Positions 6,623 through 13,470 of a stretch of DNA of 13,470 bases are shown here, piece after piece. The stretch spans positions 1-13,470 of the forward strand of contig CAZWSE010000093.1 of NCBI GenBank assembly GCA_964636575.1, read 5' to 3'. Position 1 is the stretch's first letter, and each line of letters begins with the position of its first letter. This stretch comes from CAZWSE01 sp964636575. GTDB taxonomy: Bacteria; Pseudomonadota; Alphaproteobacteria; Rhodobacterales; Rhodobacteraceae. A program made the position numbers and the translations under genes. Below the pieces are notes generated by a model that ran no database searches, was not told the DNA's origin, and worked only from the letters and a program-made list of their open reading frames with translations.

Positions 6623-6650
6623 AAGGCCCCCAAAACGGGGGCCTTATTCT
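6623..6650 (+). terminator. Rho-independent terminator of the aldehyde dehydrogenase gene
   Basis: AAGGCCCCC (6623-6631) pairs with GGGGGCCTT (6637-6645), a perfect 9-bp stem with loop AAAAC, followed by ATTCTTTT. It starts 24 bases after the stop codon. Confidence 0.92.
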
Positions 6651-6673
6651 TTTCCACTATACGCTTCGCGCGA

Positions 6674-6695
6674 GAGTATTTTTCAAAGGGTAAAG
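6674..6695 (+). repeat. 22-bp intergenic repeat, copy 1
   Basis: GAGTATTTT, two variable bases (TC), then AAAGGGTAAAG. The same 22-mer occurs in inverted orientation at 6832-6853 with 20 of 22 bases identical. It is preceded by the self-complementary TCGCGCGA (6666-6673) and lies in the spacer after the aldehyde dehydrogenase terminator. Confidence 0.6.
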
Positions 6696-6742
6696 CGAAA
6701 GACGCCCTGAACACGGGACCACAGTCAATAGGAACAGAGCGC

Positions 6743-6753
6743 CTTTACCCTTT
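6743..6753 (-). repeat. Core-only copy (11 bp) of the intergenic repeat
   Basis: CTTTACCCTTT on the plus strand equals the complement of the AAAGGGTAAAG core in copy 1 (6685-6695), giving a perfect 11-bp inverted repeat 47 bases apart. It lacks the GAGTATTTT half. A further TTTAC follows directly, so CTTTAC is repeated. Confidence 0.5.
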
Positions 6754-6778
6754 ACGGCCATCGGCTCTCCAGCCTGTA

Positions 6779-6795
6779 CCGCACTACGAGTGTGG
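6779..6795. other. Small hairpin in the aldehyde dehydrogenase-rluA spacer
   Basis: CCGCACT (6779-6785) pairs with AGTGTGG (6789-6795), seven pairs including one G-U, around an ACG triloop. No T-run follows. Its role is unknown; it lies between the repeat cores and the CtrA-type site. Confidence 0.3.
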
Positions 6796-6805
6796 CAAGC
6801 GGCCC

Positions 6806-6820
6806 TTAAACTTTGATTAA
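6806..6820. promoter_or_regulatory. Perfect CtrA-type site, TTAA-N7-TTAA
   Basis: TTAA (6806-6809), seven bases ACTTTGA, TTAA (6817-6820). This is the exact consensus of the alphaproteobacterial response regulator CtrA. It lies between the 3' ends of two convergent genes, so it does not sit at the promoter of any recognised gene. It may be a chance match in AT-rich spacer DNA or may mark an unrecognised transcript. Confidence 0.35.
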
Positions 6821-6831
6821 AATTCGCGCCC

Positions 6832-6853
6832 CTTTACCCTTTTTAAAATACTC
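6832..6853 (-). repeat. 22-bp intergenic repeat, copy 2 (inverted)
   Basis: On the minus strand this reads GAGTATTTT, AA, AAAGGGTAAAG, differing from copy 1 only at the two middle bases. It lies 10 bases after the rluA stop codon, so each full copy points away from the gene that ends beside it. No good intrinsic terminator for rluA is visible elsewhere in the spacer. Confidence 0.6.
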
Positions 6854-6863
6854 AAAGACCTTC

Positions 6864-7514
6864 TCAAAACGGGGCCGCGCTCCGAAACTTGATCGAAGCC
6901 CCTCCATCAGGATGCTTCACGCGCAACTCCTCTGAATGCAGCATCAACCTCGGAGCCTTTAAGGCCCTGCCTTGTGCGTAGAATGGATCCCCCAGGATCG
7001 GATGCCCCAGTGACAACATGTGAACTCGAAGCTGATGGCTGCGACCTGTCTTCGGCATCAGCCGGACGCGTGTTTCACCCTCTTCATACCGCAGGACACG
7101 CCAGTCAGTTTGGGCCGGCTTGCCGGTCTCATAACAAACTTTCTGCAAAGGGCGGTTCGGCCAATCGACGATCAAAGGCAGGTCAACGGTGCCTTCTTTT
7201 GGCTCCAGCTTTCCATCGACACGTGCCACATATGTTTTTCTTGTCATCCGCTTTTCGAATTGCAGTCCAAGGTGCCGTTGGGCGTGTCGGGTGAGCGCAA
7301 AGACCATAACCCCCGAGGTATCGCGATCCAGACGGTGCACCAATAAGGCTTGCGGAAACACAGCCTGTACACGGGCAATAAGACAATCTGCAAGCTCCGG
7401 CCCCTTCCCCGGCACAGAGAGCAACCCAGAGGGCTTATCGACCGCCAGCAGTTCATGGTCATCGTGCAAAATAACCAAAGGGTCGCTCGGTGGATGGTAG
7501 GGTGTGCTGACCAT
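6864..7514 (-). CDS. rluA: Dual-specificity 23S rRNA/tRNA pseudouridine synthase RluA
   Basis: Isomerises uridine to pseudouridine; E. coli RluA acts on U746 of 23S rRNA and U32 of several tRNAs. It has 216 residues against 219 in E. coli. The catalytic aspartate is Asp63 in HRLDRDTSG. RluA-specific stretches are very well kept: VDLPLIVDWPNRP, QKVCYETGKPAQT and TGRSHQLRVHMLSLGHPILG. It lacks an N-terminal S4 domain, which separates RluA from RluC and RluD. Its ATG overlaps the rarD stop by one base (TAATG), so it is probably translated by coupling to rarD. Confidence 0.95.
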   Translation of the reverse strand: MVSTPYHPPSDPLVILHDDHELLAVDKPSGLLSVPGKGPELADCLIARVQAVFPQALLVHRLDRDTSGVMVFALTRHAQRHLGLQFEKRMTRKTYVARVDGKLEPKEGTVDLPLIVDWPNRPLQKVCYETGKPAQTDWRVLRYEEGETRVRLMPKTGRSHQLRVHMLSLGHPILGDPFYAQGRALKAPRLMLHSEELRVKHPDGGASIKFRSAAPF

Positions 7515-8422
7515 TACGACCGCCCCGCCCGCGCAATCCGCCTGCCGCGCAGCATCGATGTTGTGTAAAGAACCAAAGCCAACCAGATCAGCGGAAACGC
7601 AATCGCGCGAGCCGACCCGAAAGGTTCACCAAAGACAAACACAGCAACAAGCATGATGAGCGTGGGGGCGATGTATTGCATAATCCCGATCGTGGTCAGT
7701 CGAAGCCCTTTGGCGCCATTTGCGTACAGAAGTAGCGGCACTGCAGTCACAACCCCACAGCCCAAAAGCAAAAGCGTGTCCCGAAGGTTCAGTCCAAACG
7801 CACTTTCGCCCGTACCACCCAGCCAGACCCAGTACGCCAATGCAGGGATCAGCAGGATAAGAACTTCCAACAAAAACCCTTGGTTCGGCCCAATCGGCAG
7901 TTGCTTTTTGAAGAACGCATAGATCCCCCAAGTCAACGTCAACCCAAGCGCTGTCAGCGGCAAACGCCCTGCATCATAAGTCAACACACAAACGGCCAGC
8001 CCAGCCAAGCCGATGGCCACCCATTGCATCGGATTCAGCCGCTCACGCAGGATCACCGCCCCCAGAAACACGCTGAACAAAGGGTTGATATAGTACCCAA
8101 GTGCGGCCTCTAAGGCCTGCCCAGTGGTAACGGCATAAACGTAGATCCCCCAATTGATCGAAATTAGCGCGGCCATGACGATCCCCATGGCAAGCGTTTT
8201 GGGCGACCGCAGGGCCGGCAAAATATCACCTGTCCGGCGCAGAACCATCAACACAGCGCCCGCAAGCGGCACCGACCAGATCACCCGGTGTGCGACGATT
8301 TCCGTTGGCGGAATGTGCGACAGCAGCTTCATGTATAGCGGCAGGAACCCCCACAGCAGATAGGCAGACAGCGCGAAGGCAAATCCGCTGGCTGTGTCTT
8401 GGTTGGATGGGTTCGCGCTCAT
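7514..8422 (-). CDS. rarD: RarD-type EamA-family permease
   Basis: Inner-membrane protein of the drug/metabolite transporter superfamily, 302 residues with about ten hydrophobic helices in two EamA repeats. RarD hallmarks are AYLLWGFLPLYMKLL near residue 20, HRVIWS, INWGIYVYAV, the ALGYYINPL stretch and TTIGIMQYIAPTL in the second half. The substrate of this group is not firmly known; the name came from a chloramphenicol-related phenotype annotation. No strong Shine-Dalgarno sequence precedes the ATG. It forms a two-gene unit with rluA and lies 98 bp downstream of the dehydrogenase operon, with which it may share read-through transcription. Confidence 0.9.
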   Translation of the reverse strand: MSANPSNQDTASGFAFALSAYLLWGFLPLYMKLLSHIPPTEIVAHRVIWSVPLAGAVLMVLRRTGDILPALRSPKTLAMGIVMAALISINWGIYVYAVTTGQALEAALGYYINPLFSVFLGAVILRERLNPMQWVAIGLAGLAVCVLTYDAGRLPLTALGLTLTWGIYAFFKKQLPIGPNQGFLLEVLILLIPALAYWVWLGGTGESAFGLNLRDTLLLLGCGVVTAVPLLLYANGAKGLRLTTIGIMQYIAPTLIMLVAVFVFGEPFGSARAIAFPLIWLALVLYTTSMLRGRRIARAGRS

Positions 8423-8520
8423 GGCAGGGTCATGCCTGATCTAAGGGCACGTCGCAAGGACATGAACCCCGCCAAAAGCTTTGAAGCCTCCGGCAGGAGT
8501 ACTGATTGAAAAATGAAGCT
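8423..8520. other. Spacer between the betaine-demethylation operon and rarD
   Basis: Holds a small hairpin CTCC (8487-8490)/GGAG (8496-8499) followed on the plus strand by GAGTACTGATTGAAAAATGAAG-like DNA (8497-8518), which loosely resembles the GAGTATTTT repeat near 6674. AAGCTT occurs at both ends of this stretch (8476-8481 and 8516-8521). There is no convincing terminator for the upstream operon and no promoter that I can name for rarD. Confidence 0.3.
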
Positions 8521-10965
8521 TTAGACTTTCACCCGTTCAGAGCTTGGATCGTACATCGGCTTTAACGACGCCTCTGCTTTGACCCGCGTGCCTGCCACAT
8601 CGATTTCAAAGCTTGAAGCCAGCAGATCAGCCACGCTTTCGCCTTTGCACGGCACATAGCCCAACCCCATCGCACCGCCCAAGTGATGCCCATAGGCCCC
8701 TGACGACAGATAGCCCACGATCTCGCCGTTCCGCACGATCGGTTCGTTGTGGTACAAAAGCGGTTCCGGATCAGTCAGCTTGAACTGCACCATCCGCATG
8801 TTCAGCCCTTCGTCTTTTTTGCGCAGCACGGCATCTCGCCCGATGAAGTCCGGTTTGTCCTTCTTGACCGCAAACCCGAGCCCGGCTTCAAGAACGTGGT
8901 CTTCTGCAGTGATGTCGTGCCCAAAATGCCGGAACCCTTTTTCGATGCGGCAAGTGTCCATCATATGCATCCCGCACAGCTTTGCATCCAATGATTGCCC
9001 TGCCGCGTGTAGCACCTCAAAGGCATGTGCCGCCTGATCGGCACTCACATAGATTTCCCATCCAAGCTCACCCACATAGGTGACCCTATGCACACGCGCC
9101 AAGCCCATCCCAAGCTCGATCTCTTGAGCTGTCCCGAACGGATTGACCGCATTACTAAAGTCATTGGGCGACACCGCCTGCAATAGCTTGCGTGCGTTCG
9201 GCCCCATAACAGCCAGCACACCTTCACCGGCTGTCACATCCGTGATCACCACGTTGAAATCACCCACATGACGCATCATCCAGGTTTGGTCCGCCAGCCG
9301 TGTCGCCGCTGGCGTCACCACAAGATAGGCCGTTTCCGAAAGCCGTGTGACGGTAACATCGGCTTCGATCCCGCCGGATGTGTTCAGAAACTGAGTGTAG
9401 ACGATCTTGCCGATATCGACGTCGTATTGTCCGCCACCGACATGGTTCATAAAGGCCGTGGCATCGCGCCCTTCGACACGGATTTTGCCGAACGATGACA
9501 TGTCGTAGATGCCCACATTGTTGCGCACGGCCTTATGTTCAGCCGCCACGTTCTCAAAGAAGTTCTGCCGCTTCCACGAATATTCGTACTCTGCCTTTTG
9601 CCCATCATTCGCGAACCAATTGGCACGTTCCCATCCGGCAAGTTCACCCATGACAGCCCCTTGATCCAGCAGGTGCTGATGAAACGGGGTGCGACGCACA
9701 CCACGGGCGGTCGCCTTTTGCAAATAGGGGAAGTGATCCGCATAAAGCAGCCCCAGCGTTTCTTTGGACCGCTCGAACAGATAGGTTTTGTTGCCCTGAA
9801 ACGGTTGCATGCGGGTGATGTCGACATCGCCCAAATCAAAGGGTTTCTGACCTGCGTCCATCCATTGCGCCAGCGCCATCCCTGCCCCGCCAGCCGATTG
9901 AATACCGATCGAGTTAAAGCCCGCCGCGACCCAGACGTTGTCCATCTCTGGCGCTTGACCAAGGTGGTAGGCATCATCGGGTGTGAAGGATTCAGGGCCG
10001 TTGAAGAAGGTGTGAATACCCGCTTCGGCAAGCATCGGCATACGCTCAACCGCGTTCTCCAAGATCGGCTCAAAGTGGTCGAAATCTTCGGGCAATTGGT
10101 CGAATTCAAAGTCTTCGGGGATACCATTCATCGCCCAAGGCTTTGAGTTCGGCTCAAACGCGCCCAGCAGCATCTTGCCCGCGTCTTCTTTGTAGTAGGC
10201 ACATTCATCCGGCACGCGCAGCACTGGAAGCTGTTTTAGGCCCGCGATGGCCTCGGTCACGATATAGAAGTGCTCGCAGGCATGCAGCGGCACGTTGACG
10301 CCAAGCATTTTGCCGACCTCATGGCCCCACATCCCACCGCAGTTCACGACGTGATCGCAGGTGATATGGCCGGTCTCGCCGCCGCTTTCCCAATCCACGC
10401 CAGTGATCCGGCGCCCGTCACGGGTGACACCTGTGGCCTTGGTCCGCTCGGCCACGATCGCCCCGCCCTGACGCGCACCCTTGGCCAAAGCCAGCGCGAT
10501 ATTGGCCGGATCGCCCTGCCCGTCAAGCGGCAGATAGACCGCGCCCGTCACACCATCGATGTTGAGATGCTCGTACTTTTCAAGCACCTCTTTGGGCGAG
10601 ATTTCCTCAACCTCGACCCCAAAGGCACGGGCCATTCCGGCTTGGCGGTAAATCTCTTCGCGACGTTCTTCGGTGAGGGCAACCGTGATAGACCCAACCC
10701 GCTTGAACCCTGTGGCAACGCCTGTCTCTGTTTCCAGATTGCCGTAAAGCTCTTGGCTATACTTCGCCAGCTTCGTCATGTTGGCCGTTGCACGCAGTTG
10801 GGCAATCAAACCCGCCGCATGCCAAGTCGTGCCAGACGTCAGCTGTTTGCGTTCCAGCAAGACAACATCGGTCCAGCCCTGTTTGGTCAGGTGATACGCA
10901 ACCGAACAGCCGATAACACCGCCGCCAATAATCACAACACGGGCGTTTTTGGGAAGGGTAGCCAT
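8521..10965 (-). CDS. Dimethylglycine/sarcosine dehydrogenase-type flavoprotein with C-terminal GcvT (folate) domain
   Basis: Oxidative N-demethylase, 814 residues. The DAO-type FAD domain begins with VVIIGGGVIGCSVAYHL (GGGVIG at 14-19) and Glu38. SGTTWHAAGL carries His49, at the position that holds covalent FAD in dimethylglycine dehydrogenase. The FAO middle domain lies at about 370-430. GcvT and GcvT-C domains follow (about 430-810), with the conserved folate-site Asp536 in GGIEADVTV. Such enzymes pass the methyl carbon as formaldehyde equivalent to tetrahydrofolate inside the protein. The sequence does not settle dimethylglycine versus sarcosine. The ATG lies 2 bp after the homocysteine methyltransferase stop, with AAAGGA inside that gene's end, so it is the last gene of the operon. 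No signal peptide; cytoplasmic. Confidence 0.93.
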   Translation of the reverse strand: MATLPKNARVVIIGGGVIGCSVAYHLTKQGWTDVVLLERKQLTSGTTWHAAGLIAQLRATANMTKLAKYSQELYGNLETETGVATGFKRVGSITVALTEERREEIYRQAGMARAFGVEVEEISPKEVLEKYEHLNIDGVTGAVYLPLDGQGDPANIALALAKGARQGGAIVAERTKATGVTRDGRRITGVDWESGGETGHITCDHVVNCGGMWGHEVGKMLGVNVPLHACEHFYIVTEAIAGLKQLPVLRVPDECAYYKEDAGKMLLGAFEPNSKPWAMNGIPEDFEFDQLPEDFDHFEPILENAVERMPMLAEAGIHTFFNGPESFTPDDAYHLGQAPEMDNVWVAAGFNSIGIQSAGGAGMALAQWMDAGQKPFDLGDVDITRMQPFQGNKTYLFERSKETLGLLYADHFPYLQKATARGVRRTPFHQHLLDQGAVMGELAGWERANWFANDGQKAEYEYSWKRQNFFENVAAEHKAVRNNVGIYDMSSFGKIRVEGRDATAFMNHVGGGQYDVDIGKIVYTQFLNTSGGIEADVTVTRLSETAYLVVTPAATRLADQTWMMRHVGDFNVVITDVTAGEGVLAVMGPNARKLLQAVSPNDFSNAVNPFGTAQEIELGMGLARVHRVTYVGELGWEIYVSADQAAHAFEVLHAAGQSLDAKLCGMHMMDTCRIEKGFRHFGHDITAEDHVLEAGLGFAVKKDKPDFIGRDAVLRKKDEGLNMRMVQFKLTDPEPLLYHNEPIVRNGEIVGYLSSGAYGHHLGGAMGLGYVPCKGESVADLLASSFEIDVAGTRVKAEASLKPMYDPSSERVKV

Positions 10966-10967
10966 AG

Positions 10968-11846
10968 TCAGTGTCCTTTGAACATACGCGCCAATGTGGC
11001 GATGTGATCGGGGCCAACTTCGCAGCAGCCCCCAATGAATGTGGCGCCAAGACCAGCCCAGCTTTGGGCATGCTCGGCATAGGCTTGCGGTGACAAGTCG
11101 GTGCGGGCAGTCAGCAAATCAACGGTCGCGCCGATCGCGTCAAAGTCATCGGTGATCTTCGTGAACCCGTTGGCGTAGGCTCCAAACGGAACGCCCATTT
11201 CCGCCAGCACAGGCAACCCCTGCCCAATGGCTTCGGGGGTCGAACAGTTGAGCATCACAACGGTAGGGCCATATTCAGCAATCAACGGTGCGATCTCGGT
11301 CAAAGGTTCGCCGGATCGCAGCTTGGTCCCGTCATCATCGTTGACGGTCAAACCGATCCAGACAGGTTTTCCGGTGACTGCGCAGCCCATCAATCCGCCT
11401 TTGGCCTGATCGACTGACGCCATGGTTTCAAGCAAGTGCATGTCCACCAAGGGGGCCTGCACACGAGCATTATGGGCATAGACCTCGGCGGCCTCATCCG
11501 AAGGCGGCGCTTTATCAGGCTGATACGAAAACCCCAGCGGCCCCATAGAGCCTGCAACCAATCCGCCACCCTTGGCATCACGGGCGGCACAGGCTAGATC
11601 ACAGGCCAGCACTGTCAATTCGTCCAAGCGGTCCAGCAGATCATAAGCGATCAAACGATCTGGCAGGACGGCATAGGTATTGGCGGTCGCAACATCGGCT
11701 CCGGCAGCAAAGAAATCATCATGCACAGCGCGGATCAGTTCAGGGTTGTCTAACAAGGCCTGATTGGACCACTTGCCCGTTGCTTCACCGGCGCGGCGGA
11801 CAAGCTCTTGGCCCATACCACCATCCAAAAGGGTAACGTCGGTCAT
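10968..11846 (-). CDS. Homocysteine S-methyltransferase, probably betaine-homocysteine type
   Basis: Zn-dependent methyltransferase of the MmuM/BHMT family, 292 residues, making methionine from homocysteine and a methyl donor. LLDGGMGQEL opens the barrel, and the Zn ligands are Cys201 (LNCSTPE) and Cys274-Cys275 (IGGCCEVGP). Glu140 (HLLETMAS) matches the substrate-side glutamate of BHMT and ANTY (55-58) is conserved. The family also uses S-methylmethionine as donor, and the sequence alone does not decide. Being packed between two dimethylglycine/sarcosine-type dehydrogenases argues strongly for glycine betaine, yielding dimethylglycine for the next enzymes. Its ATG overlaps the stop of the DUF2867 gene (ATGA), indicating translational coupling. 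Confidence 0.88.
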   Translation of the reverse strand: MTDVTLLDGGMGQELVRRAGEATGKWSNQALLDNPELIRAVHDDFFAAGADVATANTYAVLPDRLIAYDLLDRLDELTVLACDLACAARDAKGGGLVAGSMGPLGFSYQPDKAPPSDEAAEVYAHNARVQAPLVDMHLLETMASVDQAKGGLMGCAVTGKPVWIGLTVNDDDGTKLRSGEPLTEIAPLIAEYGPTVVMLNCSTPEAIGQGLPVLAEMGVPFGAYANGFTKITDDFDAIGATVDLLTARTDLSPQAYAEHAQSWAGLGATFIGGCCEVGPDHIATLARMFKGH

Positions 11847-12286
11847 ACGGGTTCTCCCAAAGATCGCACCATCTTGCGCAGGATCAGATTATGCGCTGGC
11901 AAGACCACCTTCAGATAGGCGCGCCCCAGACCTGAGTGAAACCAGATACGGGTGCGCACAGCGACAGTGTCTGTCTCCGCTTCAACGCGCAGGGTGAAGG
12001 TCAAATGCTTGTCCGTCATTCCGGTTTCAAACAGCTCGGGACTGTCTTCAATCACAGGCATCTGCGCCAGAAAATCAGCACCCTCTGTCGGCTTGCCAGT
12101 GCCAGTGACCAACCCAAAGGGGGCGACAACTATATTGCGCAACGCCATTGCAGAGCCCATCCAAGAAGGGGCAGCAGCCAAGCCACGCTCAAACGCGACC
12201 CGCGCAGATGTCCCAGATGGAACAAGCGCCCCATCATGGCAATCAGCCCAGTCTTCAGGACGATCCGGCAAGTCCAAGCGTAGCAT
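11843..12286 (-). CDS. DUF2867-type protein of unknown function within the betaine-demethylation operon
   Basis: A 147-residue soluble protein without signal peptide or membrane segment. It resembles the DUF2867 family: WMGSAMALRNIVVAPFGL (about 42-59), the DKHLTFTLRV strand pattern (about 92-101) and the C-terminal RIWFHSGLGRAYLKVVLPAH. Members occur alone or behind short-chain dehydrogenase domains and have no known reaction; a small ligand-binding beta fold is a guess. No catalytic motif is visible. It is tightly locked into the operon: its ATG overlaps the stop of the upstream dehydrogenase by one base (TGATG) and its stop overlaps the methyltransferase start by four (ATGA). Such packing suggests a role linked to betaine or one-carbon handling. 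Confidence 0.8.
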   Translation of the reverse strand: MLRLDLPDRPEDWADCHDGALVPSGTSARVAFERGLAAAPSWMGSAMALRNIVVAPFGLVTGTGKPTEGADFLAQMPVIEDSPELFETGMTDKHLTFTLRVEAETDTVAVRTRIWFHSGLGRAYLKVVLPAHNLILRKMVRSLGEPV

Positions 12287-13470
12287 CAGGCGCGGATCCG
12301 TTCATTGGCCGGATCCCACAGCGGCTGGTCTTCTTGAACAACCGCCTTGTGACGCTTGCCAAAGATCTCAACCTCGACCTGAGACCCCGCCACAGACACA
12401 TCCGTGCGCAGCATCGACAGGGCAACGCATTTGTTGACACGGTGGCCCCAGCCACAAGACGTGATCGCACCAACCACATCATCACCGGCATAAACAGGCG
12501 CCATGTAAGGGGCATCATAGTCACCGGCATCCACGATCAACGTGGCAAAGCGCTGCTTCACACCCTGCTGCTTTTCGTTCTGCAACGCGGCCTTGCCAGG
12601 GAAATCCTGCGGCTTGTCGAGCTTCACAAACCGGTCCAACCCGCCTTCGAGCATCGAATAATCAGTCGATAGATCGCCCTTCCAAGCGCGATAGCCCTTC
12701 TCCAGGCGCATCGAATTCAAGGCATACATGCCAAACGGGGTCGCACCGGCACCGACAACGGCGTCATAGATCGCAGGCATATCCGCCATAGGGGCATGAA
12801 TTTCCCAACCCAGCTCACCGGCAAAGGACACACGGGCCAAAGCACAGTCTTTACCCGCAACCTTCGCAGGCTGATGGGACAACCACGGCAAAGACAGGTC
12901 AGCCCCCTCGCTGATCGCCTCGAACAGGGCGCGGGATTTGGGGCCCGTGACAATCAATGTCGACACCTCAGTGGTGTGATCGGTCAGGCTCAGGCCGTGG
13001 TCCATCGCAGGGCGCAACACGTCGAAATCATGCCACTGGGCACCAGCGGCAGTGATCAACGTGAACGCATCCTCGGCGTGGCGGATGACAGACATCTCCG
13101 TCAGAATCCGGCCACGGTCATCACCAAAATAGGCAAGGTTCATGCGGCCGATCTTTGGCAAGCCACCCGCAATGCGACCGCGCAACCATTCAGCAGCGCC
13201 TTCACCAGACAGGTTGAACCGCGAGAACCCCGGCAAATCAAGAACACCAACGCCATCGCGGACAGCCTCGACTTCTTCTTTGACACGAACTTCCCAAGGA
13301 CCAACGCGAGACCAAGTCTGCGTCGAGTCCTCGGACGTGTCATCGCCGTCCTTGGCAAACCAGTTGGCACGCTCCCAGCCGTTGTAAGCGCCCATCTGAC
13401 CGCCCGCAGCACGGATTTTGGCATCAACGGGGGACAGTTTCTTGTCGCGTCCCGCAGGCCATTCGTGATG
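12286..13470 (-). CDS. Second GcvT-fused FAD dehydrogenase (dimethylglycine/sarcosine type), C-terminal part; 5' end outside the window
   Basis: The frame is open to the right edge (reading HHEWPAGRDKKLSPVDAKIR before the internal Met at 13395), so 394 codons of a protein expected near 800 residues are present. The visible part begins in the linker before GcvT (GAYNGWERANWFAKDG, matching GELAGWERANWFANDG of the complete paralogue), followed by the GcvT domain (FAGELGWEIHAP, RLEKGYRAWKGDLSTDYS) and GcvT-C to LWDPANERIRA. The FAD domain is not visible. In an ungapped alignment with the paralogue, the folate-site Asp is Glu here (codon 13096-13098, in RGRILTEMSV). It is the first visible gene of the operon and overlaps the DUF2867 start by one base. 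With the second dehydrogenase it could split the dimethylglycine and sarcosine steps. Confidence 0.9.
   Translation of the reverse strand, partial: HHEWPAGRDKKLSPVDAKIRAAGGQMGAYNGWERANWFAKDGDDTSEDSTQTWSRVGPWEVRVKEEVEAVRDGVGVLDLPGFSRFNLSGEGAAEWLRGRIAGGLPKIGRMNLAYFGDDRGRILTEMSVIRHAEDAFTLITAAGAQWHDFDVLRPAMDHGLSLTDHTTEVSTLIVTGPKSRALFEAISEGADLSLPWLSHQPAKVAGKDCALARVSFAGELGWEIHAPMADMPAIYDAVVGAGATPFGMYALNSMRLEKGYRAWKGDLSTDYSMLEGGLDRFVKLDKPQDFPGKAALQNEKQQGVKQRFATLIVDAGDYDAPYMAPVYAGDDVVGAITSCGWGHRVNKCVALSMLRTDVSVAGSQVEVEIFGKRHKAVVQEDQPLWDPANERIRA

Noticed and set aside
6602..6820. Possible small gene of 72 codons after the aldehyde dehydrogenase
   Set aside because: It runs through the strong terminator at 6623-6650, has no good ribosome binding site and the product looks random.
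8470..8525. Terminator for the minus-strand dehydrogenase operon from the AAGCTT repeats and CTCC/GGAG hairpin
   Set aside because: Only four strong pairs, a long unpaired stretch and no T-run after the stem on the minus strand; read-through into rarD cannot be excluded.

Overview
The window looks like a chromosomal segment of a marine alphaproteobacterium of the Rhodobacteraceae (Roseobacter group). The evidence is moderately GC-rich DNA, a secreted GDSL hydrolase ending in a VPLPA-type exosortase sorting tail, a 1-Cys peroxiredoxin, and a cassette for removing methyl groups from glycine betaine with GcvT-fused flavoprotein dehydrogenases, a common gene set in that group. Assignment rests on protein and motif recognition only. 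No IS elements, phage genes, CRISPR arrays, tRNAs or rRNAs were seen, and every complete gene is intact.

Left part (1-4350): the 3' two-fifths of pnp enters from the left and ends in a strong terminator. A monocistronic VPLPA-CTERM GDSL esterase follows with its own terminator, then an aqpZ-type aquaporin whose leader can fold so as to hide its ribosome binding site. aqpZ converges, with only 3 bp between stop codons, on phhA (phenylalanine 4-hydroxylase). phhA is divergent from an Lrp/AsnC-family regulator, which is probably its local regulator. A bidirectional terminator separates the regulator from the next gene.

Middle (4367-8422): a Prx6-type peroxiredoxin (minus) is divergent from a class-general aldehyde dehydrogenase (plus). 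A 264-bp stretch without genes lies between the convergent ends of the aldehyde dehydrogenase and rluA. It holds a terminator, a 22-bp imperfect inverted repeat pair with a third copy of its 11-bp core, and a perfect TTAA-N7-TTAA (CtrA-type) site. On the minus strand, rarD and rluA overlap by one base (TAATG) and form a two-gene unit.

Right part (8521-13470, minus strand): a tightly packed operon is read right to left. It contains a GcvT-fused FAD dehydrogenase (cut by the window edge), a small DUF2867-type protein of unknown function, a homocysteine S-methyltransferase with three Zn-binding cysteines, and a complete 814-residue dimethylglycine/sarcosine dehydrogenase with the covalent-FAD histidine. 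Junctions are a 1-base overlap, a 4-base overlap and a 2-base gap. The simplest reading is stepwise demethylation: glycine betaine to dimethylglycine (methyl group to homocysteine), then to sarcosine and glycine (one-carbon units to tetrahydrofolate). The DUF2867 gene is the unexplained member, and the two dehydrogenases differ at the key folate-site acidic residue.
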